A DNA stretch of 64,000 nucleotides. Origin: Lysobacter gummosus (lineage in GTDB: Bacteria > Pseudomonadota > Gammaproteobacteria > Xanthomonadales > Xanthomonadaceae). The DNA lies in contig NZ_CP011131.1 of NCBI RefSeq assembly GCF_001442805.1, positions 3,782,001 to 3,846,000 on the forward strand, written 5' to 3'. Every line of letters begins with the position of its first letter. Within the stretch, counting starts at the first letter, position 1. This document shows positions 54,545 through 64,000 of the stretch, piece by piece. The notes under the pieces were generated by a model. That model was not told where the DNA came from and did no database searches. It worked only from the letters and a program-made list of their open reading frames with translations. The translations under genes were made by a program, and so were the position numbers.

Positions 54545-54910
54545 TCAGGCCGACTTCAAGGTGCCCTTGGGCAGAACGTTGGCGATCGCGCCCTTCTGCA
54601 CGCGGATGCGCACGTTGGCGGCGATTTCCACGGTGATGAAGTTTTCGCCGATATCGGTGACGGTGCCGGCGATGCCGCCGTTGGTCAGCACTTCGTCGCC
54701 CTTGGACAGCTTCTCGAGCATGCCGCGGTGTTCCTTGGCGCGCTTCATCTGCGGACGGAAGATCAGGAAGTACATGACGGCGATCAGCACCAGCGGCAGG
54801 ACCAGGCCACCGAGACCGCCACCGAAGAGGCCGCCCGGAGCCGGACCCGCAGCGCCGCCGGCGGCGCCTTGGGCGTAAGCGGGGCTGATCAGAAGGTCGA
54901 GCAGATTCAT
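54545..54910 (-). CDS. yajC: Preprotein translocase accessory subunit YajC
   Basis: A 121-residue single-pass inner-membrane protein of the SecDF-YajC complex. It starts MNLLDLLISPAYAQGA; the upstream frame to 54997 is rejected because this is the family start. The membrane segment LVLPLVLIAVMYFLIFRPQMKR is followed by the cytoplasmic domain KLSKGDEVLTNGGIAGTVTDIGENFITVEIA. It precedes secD by about 60 bases. Confidence 0.97.
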   Translation of the reverse strand: MNLLDLLISPAYAQGAAGGAAGPAPGGLFGGGLGGLVLPLVLIAVMYFLIFRPQMKRAKEHRGMLEKLSKGDEVLTNGGIAGTVTDIGENFITVEIAANVRIRVQKGAIANVLPKGTLKSA

Positions 54911-55124
54911 CTGAATGTCCTGAAACGAAAAATAGCCGGGGATTATGCCACGGCTGGGTTGGGGCCACGGTCGGGGCCGAAATGGGTCGCGGCGCACGCT
55001 TTCGATGGGTTCGCCGGTGTCCGGGCGGGGCCGGACGCGGTTCGCCGGCCTTTGGGCCTGGCCGCGATCCCGGGCCCGGCCGGGGCTGGGATGGCGGAAA
55101 CGGCGGGGCGGGCCCTCACCCCTG

Positions 55125-55181
55125 CCCTCTCCCGTGAACGGGAGAGGGGGACAGGGTGTTCGCCCGCTTTGCGGGCGAACG
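55125..55181. repeat. Two adjacent hairpins downstream of tgt
   Basis: CCCTCTCCCG-tgaa-CGGGAGAGGG (55125-55148) and GTTCGCCCGC-ttt-GCGGGCGAAC (55159-55181) lie just past the tgt stop. They resemble dispersed repeats more than terminators, as neither is followed by a long T run on the minus strand. They could slow or attenuate transcription into yajC. Confidence 0.7.
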
Positions 55182-55186
55182 GCTTT

Positions 55187-57428
<2,242 letters not shown>

Positions 57429-57765
57429 GGAAACCGGAGCAGTGAGCGCGATGCGCCGCAGCCACCGGCGCGGCCGGGAACCGGCCGAGGGTGGAGGACG
57501 CGGGCGAGACCCGGCGGCGGTGAAGGCCGGATTCGGTCTCGGGGAAGGCGGCCATTATCCGGGTGTTGGGGTGGATCGCCAAAAGTTGGCTTGGGGCGTA
57601 AGAGCAAATCCCCCCTGCCCCCCTTTTTCAAAGGGGGGAACAGCAAAAGCAGGAATCGGGGGGGCCGGCGACCCTTTCGCCGCTGCGCCCCAACCAGACC
57701 GGGTTCCCCCCTTTGAAAAAAAGGGGGGAGCCAGGGGGGATTTGCTCTTAGGCTTTCGCTCTTCC
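57429..57765. repeat. Intergenic inverted-repeat element
   Basis: These 337 bases hold a long inverted repeat. The left arm (about 57599-57640, beginning TAAGAGCAAATCCCCCCTG) pairs with the right arm (about 57704-57750, ending GGGGATTTGCTCTTA), with a further CCCCCTTT/AAAGGGGG core in each arm. A related element lies at 63564-63765. It probably belongs to a dispersed miniature repeat family. The promoter of queA should lie nearer 57430. Confidence 0.8.
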
Positions 57766-58368
57766 CTACAACCACCCGTTCTGCCGAGCCCGCCGATACG
57801 CCTCGATCCGATTGCTGCTGTCGAGCTTGCCGATCGCCTCGGACAAATAATTGCGCACCGTCCCCTGGCTCAAATGCAGACGCTCGCCGATCTCGGCCGT
57901 GGACAGCCCTTCGCCGGCCAGACGCAGCACCTGCCGCTCGCGCTCGGTCAGCGGGTCCTCGTCGCTCCACGCCGCCACCGCCAGCTGCGGGTCGATCGCC
58001 CGCCCGCCGCGATGCACCTGCCGCAGCGCCTCGGCCAATTGCCCGGCCGGCGCGTCCTTGAGCAGATAACCGCGCACGCCGGCGTCCATCGCCCGGCGCA
58101 GATAGCCGGCGCGGCCGAAGGTGGTGACGATCACCACCCGCGTCGGCATGCCCGAATCGCGCACCCGCATCGCCAGATCGATGCCGGTCATGCCCGGCAT
58201 CTCGATATCGGTCACCACCACGTCGGGCTGGATGCGTTTGACCGCCTCCCAGGCCTGCGCGCCGTCGCCGGCTTCGGCGACGACTTCGATGTCCGGTTCC
58301 AGGTTCAGCAACGCGGCCAGCGCGCCGCGCACCAGGGCCTGATCTTCAGCGAGCAACAAACGGATCAT
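57766..58368 (-). CDS. NarL/DesR-type response regulator
   Basis: A 200-residue cytoplasmic transcription factor. The receiver domain (1-120) has the acidic pair in LLLAEDQALVR, the phospho-acceptor aspartate in VVVTDIEMPGMTG, and the lysine in YLLKDAP. The LuxR-type helix-turn-helix follows: PLTERERQVLRLAGEGLSTAEIGERLHLSQGTVRNYLSEAIGKL. The start at 58368 overlaps the stop of the kinase gene (ATGA), so the two form a two-component pair. The targets are unknown. Confidence 0.95.
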   Translation of the reverse strand: MIRLLLAEDQALVRGALAALLNLEPDIEVVAEAGDGAQAWEAVKRIQPDVVVTDIEMPGMTGIDLAMRVRDSGMPTRVVIVTTFGRAGYLRRAMDAGVRGYLLKDAPAGQLAEALRQVHRGGRAIDPQLAVAAWSDEDPLTERERQVLRLAGEGLSTAEIGERLHLSQGTVRNYLSEAIGKLDSSNRIEAYRRARQNGWL

Positions 58369-59552
58369 GCGGTACCTCGTTCGAGCAGGGCCGGCTCGCG
58401 CGCGGCCCCTGGGAGAGTGGCGGCGGGCGCCGGCAGACGACGCGCGGCGGCCAGCGCCTCGCGCGACACCAGCAGACTCAGGCGGGTGCCTGCGCCGTTC
58501 GGACTTTCGATTTCGAGCATGCCGCCGACCGAACGCAGGCGTTCGCGCATGCCGGTCAGGCCGTGGCCTTCGCCGGATACGCCGCCGCGGCCGTCGTCGG
58601 CGATCAGCAGCACGATGCCGCCGCGCGCGTCCTGGGTCAGTTCGACATCGACCCGGCGCGCTCGCGCGTGACGCAGCACGTTGGTCACCGATTCGCGCAA
58701 GGCCAGCGCCAGCACGGCCTCGACATTGAGCGGGATGTCCACCGGCGCGAGCTTGTGATCCAGGCTGATTTCGCCGCCCAGCAGCGCCAGCCGCGCCGCC
58801 GCCAGTTCGGCCTGCAGGCCGTTGGCGCGGATGCCGGCGACGGCTTCGCGCACTTGCGTGAGCGCTTCGCGCGCGACCCGCTCGACTTCGCAGATCTGAT
58901 CCTGCGCGGCGTTCTTGTCGTGTTCCAGCAAGCGCGCGGCCAACTGCGATTTGAGCACCACCACCGACAGCGTGTGGCCGAGCAGGTCGTGCAGATCGCG
59001 GCCGATGCGTTCGCGTTCGGCCAGACTGGCCAGGCGCCGCACTTCTTCCTGGGTCAGGCGCAACTCGGCGTTGCGGCGCTCGCGCGAGCGCGCGGCCAGC
59101 ACGCCGGTGAACACGATCGAGCCGACCAGCAGATGGATCATCACGCTGAACACCGGCATGCCCACCGCCGGCAGGGTCATGATCGATTCCACGCCGAAGA
59201 TCGCGAACAGGCCGATCGCCAGGGCGATGCCGCGGCGCAGCGGCAGGAAGCTGGCGATCATGCCGGCGGCGAAGATCAGGTAGGTGCCGCCGCCGATGCC
59301 GAACGGCACGGTCGCGAATCCCACCGCCGCCACCGCCAGCACCAGCCACAGCCGCAACTTGGCGCCGCCGCGATAGAACGCCCAGTACATCGGCAGGAAC
59401 ACCAGCACCGAACAGGTCGCCAGCACGAAGATCCACCACGGCGCCGGCCAGGAAAACAGCGGGATGAAGACGAAGCTCAGATACAGCAGCGACGCCAGAT
59501 GCCAACCGAGCAGGTTGTCGTGGGTGTCCAGCGGCGGTCCGGGCAGGCGCAT
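58365..59552 (-). CDS. DesK-type sensor histidine kinase
   Basis: A 395-residue inner-membrane kinase starting MRLPGPPLDTHDNLLGW at 59552, with AGGA eight bases upstream. About five to six membrane segments form the sensor (residues 15-150), with no periplasmic domain, as in thermosensing or lipid-sensing DesK kinases. The phospho-accepting histidine is in ERERIGRDLHDLLGHTLSVV. The ATP-binding domain has ESVTNVLRHARA and DDGRGG, then GHGLTGMRERL. The receiver partner is encoded immediately downstream. Confidence 0.94.
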   Translation of the reverse strand: MRLPGPPLDTHDNLLGWHLASLLYLSFVFIPLFSWPAPWWIFVLATCSVLVFLPMYWAFYRGGAKLRLWLVLAVAAVGFATVPFGIGGGTYLIFAAGMIASFLPLRRGIALAIGLFAIFGVESIMTLPAVGMPVFSVMIHLLVGSIVFTGVLAARSRERRNAELRLTQEEVRRLASLAERERIGRDLHDLLGHTLSVVVLKSQLAARLLEHDKNAAQDQICEVERVAREALTQVREAVAGIRANGLQAELAAARLALLGGEISLDHKLAPVDIPLNVEAVLALALRESVTNVLRHARARRVDVELTQDARGGIVLLIADDGRGGVSGEGHGLTGMRERLRSVGGMLEIESPNGAGTRLSLLVSREALAAARRLPAPAATLPGAAREPALLERGTA

Positions 59553-59719
59553 GGTCGGAATCCTGAAGTGCGATCGCGACCCGCCGAAGCGGGCCTTGAT
59601 CAATGCATGTACGGCGGGTATTGCAGCCACGTCTTCACCTGTAGGTGTGGAATCGAGGCGTGGCCCACGTGTGGATCTGAATGATTCAGGCACCCCCCGT
59701 GCCACGATCGATGCGGACT

Positions 59720-60184
59720 TTAGCGGAGTTCGAAGACCTCGATCTCGAATGAGAACGGCCCCGGCTCATCGGTCGCGCTCAGGGCGATGGCGCGCAAACG
59801 GCTCAGATCCATGTTGGGCATGCTCGCCAGCGGCACGCGCACTTGCTGCCATTGCGCGGCATTTCGAATGATCTGCAGGCCCGGCTGGCCGCTCATGTCG
59901 GTGCCGGAGAACTCCAGCAGGGTCAGGCTGCGCGCCTGCCCGCGCACGCGAAAACTCAATTCATGCACAGCGCGCGCGTCGGCCGCGATCTCGCCCTGGG
60001 CCGCGAGCGGAGCCGAACCGCCCTCGCCCTGCCCGGCCAACAGGCGCGCGCTGGACTTGCCGCCCAGGCAGGCGGCGTTGGACGCCGCGGCGCTGGCGAG
60101 CAGGCCTAGCGGCAGGCCGGCGCTCAGCGCGGTGCGGGGCCGGGTTCGGATCTGGCCGAACCGGGCTGCTGTCATCGGGTGCAT
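59720..60184 (-). CDS. Exported protein with galactose-binding/CIA30-like domain
   Basis: A 154-residue protein starting MHPMTAARFGQIRTRPR, with GGAG six bases upstream. A signal-like segment (SAGLPLGLLASAAASNAAC) precedes a beta-rich domain: VHELSFRVRGQARSLTLLEFSG, WQQVRVPLASM, LRAIALSATDEPGPFSFEIEVFEL. The pattern WQxVRVPL...LRAIAL...GxFxFEIxxFEL fits CIA30/galactose-binding-like folds. The cysteine after AASNA could be a lipobox cysteine (SNAAC), so a lipoprotein is possible. Function unknown; it is about 170 bases from the kinase gene. Confidence 0.7.
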   Translation of the reverse strand: MHPMTAARFGQIRTRPRTALSAGLPLGLLASAAASNAACLGGKSSARLLAGQGEGGSAPLAAQGEIAADARAVHELSFRVRGQARSLTLLEFSGTDMSGQPGLQIIRNAAQWQQVRVPLASMPNMDLSRLRAIALSATDEPGPFSFEIEVFELR

Positions 60185-60848
60185 ACGGATCTCCAAAAGG
60201 TACGCCTGCGGCAGCCCTCGGTCAGACGCTGCGCTGCGGGCCGGCGCGGTCTTGCCGGCGCAGGCCTGGGAAAGTGGGCTGGTATTGCGAACGACGCGGC
60301 AGCGCACCGCCGGCGCGGCCATGAGCCGGACGCGCCGCCTTGCCCGCCGGGACCTCGCCCGGACCCGGCTGCCGCGCGGCCACGGCGACGACGCGATGGA
60401 AGGGATGGATCGCGTTCATGGCCGAACTCCACGCGGTTGCCGGAAGGTGCCGCCACTGTCGGTTTCGCGATCGTTCCGCGTCAGTGCACGAAGACATTCA
60501 TCGCCGGTGACAAGCGTCACCAGCGGCACGAAACGCGGTACGGGCGGGCAATCTGAACCTGCATCCGCAGGGGGTTATCGGCGAACGCGGCACGTGATAG
60601 ACTCGCATAAATCATTGAAATGAAACGAAAAATCGTCAAAAGGCCATGGCCTGACGCAAAATTTTTGCGCGATGTTTCGGGGTTTCAACGAGTTACGCGG
60701 GGGCTGCGTCCTGGTCCTCTTCGTTCGATGTGAGAGATGGCGCTTGGCGGCCGGGGGGCTGCTGCAACCGCGCGCGTCCAGCCATGAAGGCGGACCGGTC
60801 TCCCACGCAATACACGGCACGACGCCGACGACCTTTTTGGAGATCGAG
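60185..60848. other. Intergenic region upstream of the aminotransferase
   Basis: 664 bases with no secure gene. A minus-strand frame from an ATG at 60420 to 60222 (66 codons) has GGAG seven bases upstream but an unremarkable arginine-rich sequence; it may be chance. A palindrome GGTGAC-aagc-GTCACC (60506-60521) could be an operator. An AT-richer patch at 60600-60670 (AAATCATTGAAATGAAACG and on) is the likeliest promoter area for the plus-strand aminotransferase. Confidence 0.45.
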
Positions 60849-62348
60849 ATGACCAATTTGCTCAGCCAACTCGCGCCGCTGCGCGCGCACGCCGGCAAGC
60901 GCCGCACCGTCGGCCTGGACGACGACACCGTCGCCCGCTTCGCCGTCACCCATCCCGATCTGGGCGAGGCCATCGCCGCCGCCGCCGCCGAGTACGCACT
61001 GGTGCGCGATCTGCACGCCGACCTGCTCGACCTGGACGAAGACGCGCAGATCCACGCCGTCCAGCAGGGCTACGTCAATTTCTATCCCGACGACGGCGTC
61101 AACCCGTACATCGCCCTGGCCGCGCGCGGCCCCTGGGTGATCACCCTCAAGGGCGCGGTGCTGCACGACTCCGGCGGCTACGGCATGCTCGGCTTCGGCC
61201 ACACGCCCTCGGCGGTGATCGCGGCGATGGCCAAGCCGCAGGTGATGGCCAACATCATGACCCCGTCGCTGTCGCAGCTGCGCTTCGAGCGCGCCCTGCG
61301 TGCGGCCATCGGCGTGAACCGCGGCGGCTGTCCGTACGAGCGCTTCTTCTGCCTGAATTCGGGTTCCGAATCGGTTTCGCTGGCCGCGCGCATCGCCGAC
61401 GTCAACGCCAAGCTGATGACCGATCCGGGCGCCAAGCACGCCGGCCGCGCGATCAAGCGCGTGGTGGTCAAGGGCAGCTTCCACGGCCGCACCGAGCGTC
61501 CGGCGCTGTACTCGGATTCCTCGCGCAAGGCCTACAACCAGCACCTGGCCAGCTACCGCGGCGAGGATTCGGTGCTCACCGTCGAGCCGTACGACATCGA
61601 CGCGCTGAAGAAAATCTTCAGCGACGCCGAAACCAACCACTGGTTCATCGAAGCGATGTTCCTGGAACCGGTGATGGGCGAAGGCGACCCGGGCCGCGGC
61701 GTGCCGCCGGCGTTCTACGCCGCCGCGCGCGAGCTCACCCGCAACCACGGCTCGCTGCTGCTGGTCGATTCGATCCAGGCCGGCCTGCGCGCCCACGGCG
61801 TGCTGTCGATCATCGATTACCCGGGCTTCGAAGGCCTGGATGCGCCGGACATGGAGACCTATTCCAAGGCCCTCAACGCCGGCCAGTACCCGCTGTCGGT
61901 GCTCGCCGTCGGCGATCGCGCCGCCTCGCTGTACCGCAAGGGCCTGTACGGCAACACCATGACCAGCAACCCGCGCGCGCTCGACGTCGCCGTCGCCGTG
62001 CTCGAACACGTCACCCCGGAACTGCGCGCCAACATCCGCGCGCGCGGCGCCGAGGCCATCGCCAAGCTGGAGAAGCTCAAGAGCGAACTCGGCGGCCTGA
62101 TCACCAAGGTCCAGGGCACCGGCCTGCTGTTCTCGTGCGAACTCGCCCCGCAGTTCAAGTGCTTCGGCGCCGGTTCCACGGAAGAGTGGCTGCGCGAGCG
62201 CGGCATCGGCGTGATCCACGGCGGCGTCAACTCGCTGCGTTTCACCCCGAACTTCACCATCGGCAGCGACGAGCTGGAACTGCTGGTGTCGATGGTCGGC
62301 CGCGCCCTGCGCGAAGGCCCGCGCGCGCAGCAGGCCGCCGCGGCCTGA
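60849..62348 (+). CDS. Class III (PLP-dependent) aminotransferase
   Basis: A 499-residue enzyme using pyridoxal phosphate. The start MTNLLSQLAPLRAHAG is set by GGAG six bases upstream; the longer frame from 60672 is rejected. The coenzyme-binding aspartate is in LLLVDSIQAGLRAHG and the Schiff-base lysine is probably in YSKALNAGQYPLSVLAV. Other features are the cofactor phosphate-binding region LNSGSESVSLAARIAD and the SFHGRTERPALYSDSS stretch. It is longer than acetylornithine-type enzymes because of an N-terminal extension of about 80 residues. A lysine or diamine aminotransferase role is possible; the substrate is not determined. The downstream small gene may be co-transcribed. Confidence 0.88.
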   Translation: MTNLLSQLAPLRAHAGKRRTVGLDDDTVARFAVTHPDLGEAIAAAAAEYALVRDLHADLLDLDEDAQIHAVQQGYVNFYPDDGVNPYIALAARGPWVITLKGAVLHDSGGYGMLGFGHTPSAVIAAMAKPQVMANIMTPSLSQLRFERALRAAIGVNRGGCPYERFFCLNSGSESVSLAARIADVNAKLMTDPGAKHAGRAIKRVVVKGSFHGRTERPALYSDSSRKAYNQHLASYRGEDSVLTVEPYDIDALKKIFSDAETNHWFIEAMFLEPVMGEGDPGRGVPPAFYAAARELTRNHGSLLLVDSIQAGLRAHGVLSIIDYPGFEGLDAPDMETYSKALNAGQYPLSVLAVGDRAASLYRKGLYGNTMTSNPRALDVAVAVLEHVTPELRANIRARGAEAIAKLEKLKSELGGLITKVQGTGLLFSCELAPQFKCFGAGSTEEWLRERGIGVIHGGVNSLRFTPNFTIGSDELELLVSMVGRALREGPRAQQAAAA

Positions 62349-62357
62349 CGGCCCAGG

Positions 62358-62430
62358 AGTGAGTGGAGAAGAGTGAGGAGTGAGCGAAAGCCGCTTCTCG
62401 CTCTTACTCACTCCCCGCTCTTCTTCACTC
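62358..62430. repeat. Large inverted repeat after the aminotransferase
   Basis: The arms GAGTGAGTGGAGAAGAG... (62358-62391) and ...CTCTTCTTCACTC (62397-62430) are largely complementary, giving an imperfect 34-bp hairpin with a small loop. Its purine-only and pyrimidine-only arms are unlike the surrounding DNA. It lies ten bases after the stop and just before the ribosome site of the next gene, so it may control readthrough, or be a dispersed repeat. Confidence 0.8.
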
Positions 62431-62456
62431 AGTAATGCTCCAAAGGAGCCAATGGA

Positions 62457-62699
62457 ATGATCCGTTTGTCGAACAAGGAAACCGGCGCCGACATCGGCGA
62501 GATCAGCGAAGAAGAGCTGCAGATCCTGGTGGCCGCGCTGGAAGAAGAAGACAGCAAGGACCAGGACTACTGGATCGACCACGCCGTGGTCGACATGATC
62601 GAGATCGATCACCTCAACGCCGGCTCGCTGATCACCGTGCTGCGCGCGGCGATCGGCGGCAGCGATGGGATCGAGATTCAGTACGTGCGTACGGCCTGA
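62457..62699 (+). CDS. Small acidic uncharacterised protein
   Basis: An 80-residue, strongly acidic protein starting MIRLSNKETGADIGEISEEEL, with AAGGAG eight bases upstream. It reads as helix (ELQILVAALEEEDSKDQDYW), then VVDMIEIDHLNAGSLITVLRAAIGG and a terminal strand. No known domain was recognised; similar short proteins follow aminotransferase genes in related bacteria as far as I recall. Probably cytoplasmic. Confidence 0.75.
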   Translation: MIRLSNKETGADIGEISEEELQILVAALEEEDSKDQDYWIDHAVVDMIEIDHLNAGSLITVLRAAIGGSDGIEIQYVRTA

Positions 62700-62732
62700 C
62701 GCCTCGCGTACCCTCACAGCCCTGGCCAAGCC

Positions 62733-63179
62733 ATGCCGTTGCCGCGCGTACTCGGCGCTACGGAATTCCGTCTGCCTCCGGTAGACGGATTCCATCTGCC
62801 GGATGGGCGTGTTTTCGCCCTGCATGGATGTCCCGACGGGGATTTTCGTGTCGCTGCACAGGCCTCGCCTCCCGCACCGGCCGACGACATCGGATTTGCG
62901 ACGCTCTACCCCTCATTCGAAACCCGACACCCCGACGGGCACGAAGCCTTGGTCGGCGGCGACGGCGCCTGGGAGGGGGAAGGTTTTCTGGCACTGATCG
63001 ACTTGGCCACGCAAACGCCGACGTGGATCTTCTATTGCGCAACGGCCGAAATCTTCATCTCCGGCGCTTTCGAGCCTCACTGCATTCGCGCGGTCTCGCT
63101 CGGCGACATCCATCGTTATCACTGGTCGTTCGATCGCGTATCGCCGCCCACGATCCGCATCGAACGCAGCCGCGCGTGA
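62733..63179 (+). CDS. Uncharacterised protein
   Basis: A 148-residue acidic, beta-rich protein starting MPLPRVLGATEFRLPP. Segments such as FHLPDGRVFALHGCPDGDFRV, GFLALIDLATQTPTWIFYCA and RAVSLGDIHRYHWSFD alternate strands and turns. No signal peptide or known motif. It lies 33 bases after the previous gene on the same strand. Confidence 0.65.
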   Translation: MPLPRVLGATEFRLPPVDGFHLPDGRVFALHGCPDGDFRVAAQASPPAPADDIGFATLYPSFETRHPDGHEALVGGDGAWEGEGFLALIDLATQTPTWIFYCATAEIFISGAFEPHCIRAVSLGDIHRYHWSFDRVSPPTIRIERSRA

Positions 63180-63219
63180 GTGCTCGGCCGCGGCGGCACA
63201 ACAAGGAGCAAGTTCGCTC

Positions 63220-63531
63220 ATGGCGCTCGACCTGATCCAGGCCCGGCACGAGCGCGAGATCCACGCCTCGCGCAAGCTGTTCGCCATCGACGAGATGCTG
63301 CATTCGCAGTTGCTGGCCCGGGCGCAGCCGCGCGGCGAGTATCCGCTGCTGCACAAGTTGCGCGACTACTACGCCGACAGCACGTTGTTGTTGGGCGAGT
63401 TGCCTCGCTTGCAGGCCGAGTTAGCGCGGATCGGGGCCAAGTTCACCGATCCTACCCAGGTGCATGAGTTCTCGCGCTTCGTCGAGCAGGCGATTGCCGA
63501 CGGCGACAACCTCTACGCCACCGCCGACTGA
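63220..63531 (+). CDS. Small helical uncharacterised protein
   Basis: A 103-residue protein starting [19 protein letters not shown], with AAGGAG upstream (about 15 bases). It is almost entirely helical with charged heptads ([30 protein letters not shown]). No family recognised. It ends the plus-strand run before an inverted-repeat element. Confidence 0.68.
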   Translation: MALDLIQARHEREIHASRKLFAIDEMLHSQLLARAQPRGEYPLLHKLRDYYADSTLLLGELPRLQAELARIGAKFTDPTQVHEFSRFVEQAIADGDNLYATAD

Positions 63532-63563
63532 ACTGCCAGCCCAGGTCATTCCCACCTATTGGA

Positions 63564-63765
63564 TTCCCCCCTTTGAAAAGGGTGAAGGGCCGCGCTTGCG
63601 AACCGCAGGTTCGCGCGGCACTGAACGTCCGCAGGCTGTGCCTGTGGGCCGGAGGGCCAGGGGGGGGATTTACTTTTGCTTCCCCCTGCAGAAGCACCAG
63701 CAACAGCAACAGCAAATCCCCCGCGACGCTTCGCGTCGTCCGCCCCCTTTTTCAAAGGGGGCAAC
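63564..63765. repeat. Inverted-repeat element related to the one at 57.6 kb
   Basis: The left arm TTCCCCCCTTTGAAAAGGG (63564-63582) is matched by CCCCCTTTTTCAAAGGGGG (about 63748-63766), with CAAATCCCCC and GGGGGGATTT pieces in between. The same core words occur in the element at 57599-57750. The stretch separates the small gene from upp, and no gene is seen in 63532-63863. Confidence 0.75.
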
Positions 63766-63863
63766 GGCAAGAGCCTTCGGCTGATGAATCCACGCTTGCG
63801 CCCCGCCCCGCAAGCGTCAATCCTTTGCGACAACGATCGCCCGCCCCGCACCCAGGCCACCCA

Positions 63864-64000
63864 ATGAAAATCGTCGAAGTCCGCCACCCGCTCGTCCAGC
63901 ACAAACTCGGCCTGATGCGCCGCGCCGACAACAGCACCAAGTCGTTCCGCGAGCTGGCCTCGGAAGTCGCGACCCTGCTCACCTACGAAGCCACCGCCGA
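63864..64000 (+). CDS. upp: Uracil phosphoribosyltransferase (Upp), N-terminal part
   Basis: The first 45 residues or so, cut by the window edge: [20 protein letters not shown], then [22 protein letters not shown]. This is the highly conserved start of Upp, the pyrimidine salvage enzyme that makes UMP from uracil and phosphoribosyl pyrophosphate. The active site lies beyond the window. Confidence 0.95.
   Translation, partial: MKIVEVRHPLVQHKLGLMRRADNSTKSFRELASEVATLLTYEATA

Noticed and set aside
52030..54636. 868-codon plus-strand frame opposite secD and secF
   Set aside because: Shadow of the highly conserved secDF genes.
60222..60420. 66-codon minus-strand frame with a possible ribosome site
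   Set aside because: The product is arginine- and proline-rich without conserved features; left as a note in the intergenic entry.

Overview
The window is high-GC DNA with the gene content and order of a Lysobacter-like gammaproteobacterium (Xanthomonadaceae/Lysobacteraceae). The evidence is the queA-tgt-yajC-secD-secF block, suhB next to trmJ, a pit/DUF47 pair, M13 peptidases, and dispersed palindromic repeats of the kind common in this group. Taxonomy is inferred from protein content only.

Layout. 1-0.6 kb: end of an M13 zinc peptidase. 0.87-4.25 kb: a tandemly duplicated two-gene cassette on the minus strand. Each copy has a small secreted cysteine-containing protein resembling pertussis/SubB-type toxin B subunits, followed by a secreted metzincin protease whose last four residues are HDEL. 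This looks like a duplicated AB5-type toxin locus with a protease A subunit and is the most exciting item here. 4.9-7.9 kb: a PaiB-like FMN protein and an M13 paralogue that has lost two zinc ligands. 7.97-14.2 kb: a minus-strand operon of MoxR ATPase, bpX5-like protein, vWA-like/beta-propeller protein and bpX6/beta-propeller protein (a MoxR-vWA-beta-propeller ternary system). It is divergent from an AAA+ ATPase, a membrane protein and a TPR protein (14.4-17.2 kb). 17.2-29 kb: mostly ordinary genes (rhomboid protease, alkyltransferase-like protein, phosphate transporter with its DUF47 partner, CorC/HlyC-type protein, ExoD, a PhnD-like sensor with a GGDEF-EAL protein, trmJ, suhB), plus a dispersed-repeat patch. 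29.1-29.6 kb: a strongly structured, C4-antisense-like RNA before a small orphan gene.

30.2-50.4 kb is a less GC-rich polymorphic-toxin island. It holds a 4908-residue Rhs/YD-repeat protein with a LysM domain, a variable C-terminal toxin and its immunity genes. Downstream lies a row of displaced toxin ends, each followed by its own small immunity-type gene; one is a long orphan tip with a JAMM-like motif that begins exactly where DNA homology to the main Rhs gene begins. The island also carries a transposase remnant. It is bordered by a full-length SAM methyltransferase gene on one side and a diverged 3' fragment of a paralogue on the other.

51.6-57.4 kb: secF, secD, yajC, tgt and queA (protein export and queuosine tRNA modification). 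57.8-59.6 kb: a NarL-type response regulator and a DesK-type histidine kinase. 59.7-64 kb: a small exported protein, a class III aminotransferase, three small uncharacterised genes, repeat elements and the start of upp.
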